Below the pieces are notes generated by a model that made no database searches, was not told the origin of the DNA, and saw only the letters and a list, made by a program, of their open reading frames with translations. The position numbers and the translations under genes are program-made. A DNA stretch of 10,160 nucleotides from Rhodospirillaceae bacterium (GTDB lineage: Bacteria > Pseudomonadota > Alphaproteobacteria > UBA7985): positions 1 to 10,160 of the forward strand of contig PAFB01000006.1 of assembly GCA_002700865.1 (NCBI GenBank), in the 5' to 3' direction. How positions within the stretch are numbered: position 1 is the stretch's first letter; each line of letters starts with the position of its first letter. Positions 1 to 5,173 of the stretch are shown here, piece by piece.

Positions 1-17
1 CAGCGGGCTTTTTTTGT
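1..17 (+). terminator. Possible 3' half of a terminator cut by the window edge
   Basis: GCGGGC (4-8 region) is followed directly by seven T (11-17 with the preceding TT), the form of the right arm and U-tract of an intrinsic terminator acting on the plus strand. The left arm would lie before base 1, so the hairpin cannot be confirmed. It would end a rightward gene converging on the membrane-protein gene at 69-785. This is an inference from half a structure. Confidence 0.4.
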
Positions 18-68
18 GGACTGGTCATGCGCAAAGCGCCCGATTGCTCAGCGAGCTGAAGCCGTTAT

Positions 69-785
69 TCAGTTAAACTCGGCGCGCTCGTAACGCCCAC
101 CGGCGAGAGAGTTGACCATGGTCCAGTCGATCAGGTTTTCGACAAAAGGCCAAACCAGCGCGCTATCTACACCCTGTTTCACCCGGCGCAAAACCACGCC
201 GAGCAGGAAGGAAAGCACAGGCACCGTAAAGGCGGTGCTACCGCTGGGGCCGAACATCATGATCAGCGTAAACGCCCCCATGATCCCCGCCACTTTCACC
301 TCTGGTGCCTGCATCAGGTAAAGTTGCAGCGTGGGCGGCGTTTGCCGGGTTTGTTGCAGGCTGGACAAGATCATGCGGCGGACCTGCTCAGGCGCGCTCG
401 CTTCAACGGTGACCCAGGCGTCGCGGCCGGGAAACCCTTCAAACCCGAGGCGATCCTTCACCGCGCGGTTGAATTTGCCCGGTTCTATAATCCGCTGGAA
501 GACAGGCCAAGTGAATTTGTTCTGCTCAAACAGCAGAATTTCGGTCACCAACGCGCCCACGGAAAAGAGCACAACCGACGCGATTGCCGGTCCCAGATCC
601 ATGCCCGCCAGTCGCATCACGACGAAAAACAGGCCCAGCAGACCAGGCAGGAACGATGCTTGCCAATAGGCTCCCATCAGCATGCGCCGCTTGCGCCCCT
701 TGATCAGAAAATAGCTGAGGATGCTCAGTTCCCGCTTGAACAGGAAGAGCGCGTATCGGGTGAGAAAAGAGCCACGAGCGTTCAT
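69..785 (-). CDS. Unrecognised multi-pass membrane protein, 238 aa
   Basis: I do not recognise the family. The protein begins with a basic stretch (residues 1-36, many Arg/Lys). Predicted hydrophobic segments are at about 40-60, 64-86, 163-180 and 185-200, which suggests four membrane helices. A soluble loop of about 75 residues (88-162) separates the two helix pairs and contains EPGKFNRAVKDRLGFEGFPGR (about 101-121) and a Gln/Thr-rich stretch near 143-151. The N-terminal basic region suggests a cytoplasmic N terminus. The ATG lies 3 nt after the ferrochelatase stop, with no clear Shine-Dalgarno, so translation is probably coupled to hemH. That placement, last in a metC-hisI-hemH-like operon, is the only hint of function and does not prove a role in haem metabolism. 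The gene is real by length, coherent hydrophobicity and operon spacing. A domain search is needed for a name. Confidence 0.75.
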   Translation of the reverse strand: MNARGSFLTRYALFLFKRELSILSYFLIKGRKRRMLMGAYWQASFLPGLLGLFFVVMRLAGMDLGPAIASVVLFSVGALVTEILLFEQNKFTWPVFQRIIEPGKFNRAVKDRLGFEGFPGRDAWVTVEASAPEQVRRMILSSLQQTRQTPPTLQLYLMQAPEVKVAGIMGAFTLIMMFGPSGSTAFTVPVLSFLLGVVLRRVKQGVDSALVWPFVENLIDWTMVNSLAGGRYERAEFN

Positions 786-788
786 AGA

Positions 789-1844
789 TCAAGATATGCG
801 CGCTTCATCCGTCCCGTGCAACGGGTACCAGCCCGAAAGTTCACGCCGGACGAGGGTTTCAAGCATGTCCAGGTGCGCAGGCTGGGTGTTCAGGCAGGGG
901 ATATAGGTGAAATGCGTGCCGCCCGCTTCCATGAAGTCTTCGCGAGCCTCGTTGCCGATTTCGTCCAAGGTCTCAAGACAGTCAGCGGAGAAACCCGGCG
1001 TGATGACAGCAATCTTTTTGCCCTCCTCACCAAGCTTATCGATGGTCTTGTCGGTGTAGGGTTGCAGCCACTTTTCTGGTCCAAAGCGCGACTGGAAGGT
1101 CACCATGAACTTGTCGGCCAGATGGGGCAGCGCTTCGCCAAGCAGACGCGTCGTCTTATGACATTGGCAGTGATAGGGGTCGCCCTTGCCGGTCAGATAC
1201 CGCTGTGGGACGCCGTGGTAGGATGTGACGATGACGTCAGGCTCCCACTCCAATCCGGCCAGATGATCTTGGACGGAATGCGCCAGGGCGCTGATGTAGT
1301 GCGCATGGTCCTGATAGGATGGCATGGTTCGAATAGCGGGTTGCCAGTTAGCTTTCTTGAGGAATTCAAAGGCTTCGTCATAGCCTGTCGCCATGGTGGC
1401 ACCAGCGTAGTGCGGATAGAGCGCGGCCAGCACGATCTGCTGGCAGCCCATTTCCTGCAACTCGTGCAGAACGTCCGTGGTGCTGGGGCTGCCGTAACGC
1501 ATCCCGGCACGAAAGACGACCTGCTCGCCGGTCGGATCAATCCGTTCCCGCATCGCCGCCACCTGATCCCCAAGGATCAACCGCAAAGGGCTGTCCCCGC
1601 GGGCGTAGTCCCAGATCTTGGCATACAAAGCCGCCGACTTGGCCGGGCGCGTGCGCAGAATAATGCCCCTCAGCAGGGGCTGCCAAAGCCATGCGGGGTA
1701 GTCTACGACCCGCTGATCGGACAAAAATTGCGCCAAATAGCGGCGAAGGCTCGGCGCATCAGGAGCGTCAGGCGTGCCCAAGTTCATCAGGATCACGCCA
1801 ATTTTGGGTGATTTTACAGGTGGGTGGTCGGCAGGAAGGGTCAT
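789..1844 (-). CDS. hemH: Ferrochelatase
   Basis: Ferrochelatase inserts Fe2+ into protoporphyrin IX, the last step of protohaem synthesis. The 351-aa protein has the usual bacterial length. Family motifs are visible in order: MNLGTPDAP (20-28) at the N terminus, SYHGVP (208-213) with the expected metal/porphyrin-site His210, the GDPYHCQC region (221-228), FQSRFG (250-255) leading into WLQPYT, and PGFSADCLETLDEI (283-296) with the acidic residues of the second half-site. I chose the ATG at 1844. A longer reading frame to 1907 would overlap hisI by 31 nt and add 21 residues before the family's normal start (hydrophilic lead, then IGVILMNLGTP). The gene starts 32 nt after the hisI stop and ends 3 nt before a membrane-protein gene, so it probably belongs to the same leftward operon. 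I see no specific iron or haem regulatory site. The identity is secure. Confidence 0.96.
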   Translation of the reverse strand: MTLPADHPPVKSPKIGVILMNLGTPDAPDAPSLRRYLAQFLSDQRVVDYPAWLWQPLLRGIILRTRPAKSAALYAKIWDYARGDSPLRLILGDQVAAMRERIDPTGEQVVFRAGMRYGSPSTTDVLHELQEMGCQQIVLAALYPHYAGATMATGYDEAFEFLKKANWQPAIRTMPSYQDHAHYISALAHSVQDHLAGLEWEPDVIVTSYHGVPQRYLTGKGDPYHCQCHKTTRLLGEALPHLADKFMVTFQSRFGPEKWLQPYTDKTIDKLGEEGKKIAVITPGFSADCLETLDEIGNEAREDFMEAGGTHFTYIPCLNTQPAHLDMLETLVRRELSGWYPLHGTDEARIS

Positions 1845-1876
1845 GATCGTCCATCGAGTGAAGGCAAGAATGTAAT

Positions 1877-2245
1877 TTAAAAGTCGTTCACGGACGTAAA
1901 GAAACAAGTCCGCTTGCCCGTATGACAGGCCGCGCCGATCTGCGTGATTTTAATGAGGATGGTGTCGCCGTCGCAATCAATCAGCAGGTCGTGCACGGTT
2001 TGAGTGTGGCCTGAGGTGTCACCCTTGCGCCAAAACGCCTGCCGGCTGCGCGACCAATAACACGCCCGCCCAGTTTCCAACGTCTCCCGCAGCGTGTCAG
2101 CGTTCATCCATGCCACCATCAGCACCTCACCGTTCTCAACGTCCTGCGAAATCGCTGCAACTAACCCGTCAGCGTTGAAGTGGACTTTGGCAATCAGGGC
2201 GTCGATCGCTTCTTGAGTGTAGAGAGGGCTGTCGGCTTGGGGCAT
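1877..2245 (-). CDS. hisI: Phosphoribosyl-AMP cyclohydrolase
   Basis: This cytoplasmic zinc enzyme opens the adenine ring of N1-phosphoribosyl-AMP in the third step of histidine synthesis. The 122-aa protein is the stand-alone form, without the fused HisE pyrophosphohydrolase seen in enterics. Motifs seen: MVAWMN (43-48), CYWSRSRQ-x-FWRKGDTSGH (62-80), DCDGD (90-94, the acidic Mg site with Cys91) and GAACHTGKRTCFF (104-116), which gives Cys107 and Cys114 as the remaining zinc ligands. I chose the ATG at 2245, 4 nt after the upstream stop. The alternative ATG at 2284 would overlap the beta-lyase gene by 35 nt. An AAGG about 10 nt upstream is a modest ribosome-binding site, and coupling to the upstream gene is likely. 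I do not see other his genes in the window, so the histidine gene is embedded in a mixed operon. Confidence 0.96.
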   Translation of the reverse strand: MPQADSPLYTQEAIDALIAKVHFNADGLVAAISQDVENGEVLMVAWMNADTLRETLETGRACYWSRSRQAFWRKGDTSGHTQTVHDLLIDCDGDTILIKITQIGAACHTGKRTCFFTSVNDF

Positions 2246-2249
2246 GAGG

Positions 2250-3446
2250 TCAGACCTTGTGCAGGGCGTGGAAGGCTTGTTCAATATCAGCGATCAGGTC
2301 GTCAGCGTCTTCCAGTCCCGCATGAAAGCGCAGGACATAACCGTTGCCGATACCCGGTCGCGGCCATTGGCTGACCGTCCGAAAGGGTGTTGGATCCTGC
2401 AGGACGCACAAACTCTCGAAACCGCCCCAACTGTAACCCAATCCATATAGCTTCAGGGAGTCAAGAAACGCGTTCATCTGCGCCCAGGATATATCGCTGC
2501 GCAGGACGACGGAGAACAGGCCCGACGCCCCCTTAAAGTCCCGCGACCAGATCGCGTGGCCGGGATCTTGTTCCATGGCAGGATGTAGCACGTTCGTCAC
2601 TTCTTCACGGCCGCTGAGATAGTGTGCCAGCTTCAGGCCGTTTTGCCAGTGGACCGGCAGTCGAACCGCCATGGTTCGCAGTCCACGCAGGCCCTGGTAC
2701 GCCTCATCCGGCGGGATCGCCAGCCCCATTTGCGTGCGCGTCGCCTCAACCAAAGGCGCGGTGGCTTCGTTGCAGACAATCGCGCCAGCAATGACGTCTG
2801 AGTGGCCGCACATATACTTGGTTGCGGCGTGGGTCGAGATATCGATGCCATGATCCAGCGGCTTGAAATACATGCCCGTCGCCCAGGTGTTGTCGATGAT
2901 CGTCCGCAAGCCCCGGTCCTGTGCCCAGGCCGCTATTGCCGGGATGTCCTGCATCTCAAAGGTCACAGAACCCGGTGTTTCCAGATAGATCACCCGGGTT
3001 TTGTCGGTTGTTAAGGCATCGAGTTCGTCTAGCGTTGACAGCGGATCATAGTAGGTGACGCTGATCCCGAGACGCGGCAGAAACTTATTACAGAAGGTGC
3101 GCACGGGTTCGTAAACGCTATCGACCATCAGCAGGTGCTCGCCCGTGTCCAGCAGCGATAGCAGGGGTAGGGTGCAGGCTAGCAATCCCGAATTCACCGC
3201 AACCCCGCGAAACCCGTTTTCCAGCGCGCAAAAGGCTTCCTGCCAGTGCAGCGTGAGGTCGCCACCGGAGATGCCATAGGACTGGATGCCCAGCTCAGCG
3301 GCTGTCGTGCGCACCTCCTGCATATGCTGTACGCTATCATAGAGGTAGGTTGAGCCGCGTTGGATCGCCGGGTTGACTGTACGTACGTCCAGCCGTTCCA
3401 TTTTGGGTCCACGATGGCCATGCACCACTTTTGTTTCGTCTTTCAA
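2250..3446 (-). CDS. metC: Cystathionine beta-lyase (PLP enzyme), TTG start
   Basis: A PLP enzyme of the Cys/Met metabolism family, fold type I. It probably cleaves cystathionine to homocysteine, pyruvate and ammonia in methionine synthesis. In the 398-aa product, SYGISGGDLT (56-65) stands where the family has its substrate loop, DNTWATGMYFKPLDHG (185-200) carries the PLP-contacting Asp185, and ATKYMCGHSD (208-217) carries the Schiff-base Lys210. YGLGYSWGGFESL (334-346) and VLRFHAGLED (371-380, Arg373 for the substrate carboxylate) favour beta-lyase over gamma-synthase or gamma-lyase. The start codon is TTG (3444-3446). It is supported by TAAGGA 7 nt upstream and by the N-terminal ETKVVH segment typical of the family; the first in-frame ATG, at 3401, would remove this. 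It is the first gene of the leftward cluster and is divergent from bztA. I recall metC lying next to aap/bzt operons in other alphaproteobacteria. Another C-S lyase substrate remains possible. Confidence 0.92.
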   Translation of the reverse strand: MKDETKVVHGHRGPKMERLDVRTVNPAIQRGSTYLYDSVQHMQEVRTTAAELGIQSYGISGGDLTLHWQEAFCALENGFRGVAVNSGLLACTLPLLSLLDTGEHLLMVDSVYEPVRTFCNKFLPRLGISVTYYDPLSTLDELDALTTDKTRVIYLETPGSVTFEMQDIPAIAAWAQDRGLRTIIDNTWATGMYFKPLDHGIDISTHAATKYMCGHSDVIAGAIVCNEATAPLVEATRTQMGLAIPPDEAYQGLRGLRTMAVRLPVHWQNGLKLAHYLSGREEVTNVLHPAMEQDPGHAIWSRDFKGASGLFSVVLRSDISWAQMNAFLDSLKLYGLGYSWGGFESLCVLQDPTPFRTVSQWPRPGIGNGYVLRFHAGLEDADDLIADIEQAFHALHKV

Positions 3447-3453
3447 AACCCGT

Positions 3454-3459
3454 TCCTTA
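3454..3459 (-). promoter_or_regulatory. Ribosome-binding site that decides the metC TTG start
   Basis: On the minus strand TAAGGA lies 7 nt before TTG at 3446-3444. It is the best Shine-Dalgarno on the minus strand of this cluster. No ATG lies at a suitable distance, so it supports initiation at TTG. Confidence 0.75.
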
Positions 3460-3470
3460 CTATCTGGGAT

Positions 3471-3487
3471 CGATCATCGTTTGATCG
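3471..3487. repeat. Inverted repeat CGATCA-N5-TGATCG before metC
   Basis: Perfect 6-bp arms (3471-3476 and 3482-3487) with a 5-nt spacer sit about 25 nt upstream of the metC TTG, just beyond its ribosome-binding site. It could be an operator or a leader hairpin. With 6-bp arms, chance is not excluded. Confidence 0.4.
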
Positions 3488-3675
3488 TCTAACACGAGGC
3501 ACGGGGCAAGCGTAATTAGACCCTTTGGCTCATCAATTCGAAGCGGTATCGCATCCCGACGAATAATCGTGAAAAGCGAAAAGGTATTCTGCCTCCCGAA
3601 GGGGTGATAATTTCGCTGATAATACTGTCTCAGTAGCTGAAAATAGAGATAAAAACTCTAGATGAACCAGTGTGT

Positions 3676-3687
3676 TGAAATATTTCA
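3676..3687. repeat. 12-bp perfect palindrome TGAAATATTTCA
   Basis: A perfect AT-rich dyad in the divergent region. GTGTT at 3672-3676 and AACAC at 3695-3699 give a second, outer pairing around it. Its symmetry and location between divergent genes suit a dimeric regulator site. No regulator can be named. Confidence 0.4.
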
Positions 3688-3913
3688 TTCATAAAACACC
3701 GCAGAGTATCGAATCGCAGCAACGCCTTATGCGCAAAGAAATGTTAATTTGTTAAGGAACCTTAGTCAAAATCGTCTTTTCCACAGCGATTATCGAAAAT
3801 TGAGCCAAAAAAACGGGCAAATCGTGAAATCATGCTTGCGCGATAGAGGCGTCAGACTAAGTTGCCGCCCGTAGCCAGTTTGCGTTGCCATTGATGATTT
3901 CAATGCTCTGCTT

Positions 3914-3957
3914 CCAATCATTGGGGGGAGGGAGCCGCGGATTGGTCGAACCCAATG
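3914..3957 (+). promoter_or_regulatory. bztA leader with exchangeable stem arms
   Basis: Two pairings are possible just upstream of the bztA ribosome-binding site: CCAATC (3914-3919) with GATTGG (3940-3945), and CATTGGG (3919-3925) with CCCAATG (3951-3957). They cross each other, so in RNA they would be mutually exclusive or form a pseudoknot. A further stem, CATTGA (3889-3894) with TCAATG (3900-3905), lies before them. The second stem ends one base before the GGAGAG ribosome-binding site and could control access to it. The same arms could instead be DNA-binding half-sites. The pairing is seen; the function is inferred. Confidence 0.4.
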
Positions 3958-3958
3958 T

Positions 3959-3964
3959 GGAGAG
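3959..3964 (+). promoter_or_regulatory. Ribosome-binding site that decides the bztA start
   Basis: GGAGAG ends 8 nt before ATG 3973. An in-frame ATG at 3955 lies in front of this site and would make the Shine-Dalgarno coding, so the downstream ATG, which begins a clean signal peptide, is chosen. Confidence 0.8.
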
Positions 3965-3972
3965 AATCCAAA

Positions 3973-4989
3973 ATGAAAAAGTTGGCATTTGTAGCAGCTG
4001 CTGGTGCAGTTGCAGTTGCCGGTGGCGTACAGGCTGATACCCTGTCCGACACCATCGCTCGCGGTGCACTGAACTGTGGCGTAAACATCGGCGTACCAGG
4101 TTTTGCTGAGCAAGCAGACGACGGTTCGTGGTCCGGTCTGGACGTAGACGTTTGCCGCGCTGTTGCCGCTGCAATCTTCGGCGACGCTGGTAAAGTTGCT
4201 TACTTCCCAGTGAACTCTTCTGAGCGCTTCAACAAGCTGAACGCTGGCGAATACGATCTGCTGTCCCGTAACACCACGTGGACCTTCTCCCGTGACGTGG
4301 ATCTCGGCCTGTCTTTCCAGGGCGTGAACTACTACGATGGTCAGGGCTTCATGGTCCCAACGTCTCTGGGCGTTTCTTCCGCTGCTGACCTCGGCGGTGC
4401 TACCGTTTGTGTACAGACCGGTACGACCACCGAGCTGAACCTCGCAGACTTCTTCGCTGACAACGGCATTTCTTACACGCCGTACGTTGTAACCACCGCT
4501 GCTGAAACCAACGAAGCTTACCTCGCTGGTCTTTGTGACGTTTACACCACCGACGCTTCCGGTCTGGCTGCAAACCGTACCACGTTCCCGGATCCTTCCG
4601 CGCACGTGATCCTGCCTGAAATCGTGTCCAAGGAGCCATTGGGCCCAGTGACCCGTCAGGGCGACGAAGTATGGGGCGACATCGTTCGTTGGACCCTCAA
4701 CTCCATGATCATTGCTGAAGAGCTTGGTGTTACCTCTGACAACGCTGCTGCTATGGCTGCTGATGCAGACGCACCGGCTGGCGTAAAGCGTCTGCTGGGT
4801 GTTGAAGGTTCTTACGGCGCAATGCTCGGCCTGTCCGACGATGCGTTCCTGAACTCTCTGTCTCAGGTTGGTAACTACGCTGAGTCCTTCGAGCGCAACG
4901 TAGGCCCAGACACCGCAGTTGGTCTGGACCGTGGTCTGAACGCTCTGTGGACCAATGGTGGTATCCTTTACGCTCCACCGTTCCGCTAG
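3973..4989 (+). CDS. bztA: General L-amino acid ABC transporter, periplasmic binding protein (BztA/AapJ)
   Basis: It captures amino acids (in the R. capsulatus Bzt system Glu, Gln, Asp and Asn; in Rhizobium Aap a broad range) in the periplasm and delivers them to the permease pair encoded downstream. The 338-aa protein starts with a classic signal peptide: MKK, a hydrophobic Ala/Val stretch, and VQA before a probable cut after Ala21. The mature part matches solute-binding family 3, with LNCGVNIGVPGF (33-44), GLDVDVCRAVAAAIFGD (55-71), the LLSRNTTWTFSRD segment (97-109) and VCVQTGTTTELNLADFF (145-161). Cys35, Cys61, Cys146 and Cys188 could form disulfides. Codon choice differs from the following genes: all 12 Arg codons are CGT (7) or CGC (5), and GTT, GTA and GCT are frequent, as expected for very high expression. 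A strong terminator follows the gene and separates it from bztB. The identity is firm; the exact substrate range is not readable. Confidence 0.95.
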   Translation: MKKLAFVAAAGAVAVAGGVQADTLSDTIARGALNCGVNIGVPGFAEQADDGSWSGLDVDVCRAVAAAIFGDAGKVAYFPVNSSERFNKLNAGEYDLLSRNTTWTFSRDVDLGLSFQGVNYYDGQGFMVPTSLGVSSAADLGGATVCVQTGTTTELNLADFFADNGISYTPYVVTTAAETNEAYLAGLCDVYTTDASGLAANRTTFPDPSAHVILPEIVSKEPLGPVTRQGDEVWGDIVRWTLNSMIIAEELGVTSDNAAAMAADADAPAGVKRLLGVEGSYGAMLGLSDDAFLNSLSQVGNYAESFERNVGPDTAVGLDRGLNALWTNGGILYAPPFR

Positions 4990-5044
4990 GATCGAAGCAA
5001 GCATGGCCTTGCTAACTCAAAACCGACTTGATCGGGGTTGAGAC

Positions 5045-5080
5045 AGGGCGCCTTCCTTATGGCAGGCGCCCTATTTTTTT
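5045..5080 (+). terminator. Strong intrinsic terminator between bztA and bztB
   Basis: Perfect 9-bp GC-rich stem: AGGGCGCCT (5045-5053) pairs with AGGCGCCCT (5064-5072), with a 10-nt loop, one A, then seven T (5074-5080). It lies 55 nt after the bztA stop and about 95 nt before bztB. Read-through past it would supply the permease and ATPase genes, so it probably sets an excess of binding protein over membrane complex. Confidence 0.92.
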
Positions 5081-5173
5081 ATCCACGGTGGACAAATCTG
5101 ACGGTTCGTTTAACCACCGGTTCTTGGCCCCACTCGGGTTAACACATTCACCTACAACGTGACTGCCAGCACT

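Larger units (their letters stand above)
3447..3972. other. Divergent intergenic region, no gene seen
   Basis: About 525 bp separate metC (leftward) from bztA (rightward). It is clearly more AT-rich than its flanks between about 3560 and 3830 and has no open frame with a start codon, ribosome-binding site and protein-like composition. It contains several short perfect inverted repeats: 3471-3487, 3644-3660, 3676-3687, 3753-3764, 3889-3905 and the cluster 3914-3957. It must hold both promoters, but no pair of -35/-10 boxes stands out. GATAAT occurs twice at 3606-3611 and 3618-3623 without a good -35 in front. I see no SAM-type riboswitch core near metC by eye. Confidence 0.8.

Noticed and set aside
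29..39. GCGC-AAA-GCGC hairpin downstream of the membrane-protein gene
   Set aside because: Only 4-bp arms, and no T-tract on the minus strand, so it is not a convincing terminator for that operon.
324..1811. 495-aa plus-strand open frame
   Set aside because: It lies opposite the membrane-protein gene and hemH, whose motifs are unmistakable on the minus strand. The plus translation is rich in Arg, Gln and His with no motif.
1845..1907. Longer hemH start at 1907
   Set aside because: It would overlap hisI by 31 nt and add residues before the usual ferrochelatase N terminus. ATG 1844 fits the family length.
3777..3785. TTTTCCACA, one mismatch from a DnaA box; a similar TTATCCACG lies near 5080
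   Set aside because: Single, mismatched copies far apart, and no origin-type gene nearby.
3875..3976. Short plus-strand frame ending in a TGA that overlaps the bztA ATG (ATGA), preceded by a purine-rich SD-like stretch at 3923-3934
   Set aside because: It has no ATG, GTG or TTG start; only ATT or CTG could serve. A coupled leader peptide is not supported.
3790..5004. 404-aa open frame on the minus strand covering all of bztA
   Set aside because: It is antisense to a secure signal-peptide-bearing gene, and its low-complexity Val/Gly/Thr composition follows from the codon bias of bztA. No ribosome-binding site or domain is seen.
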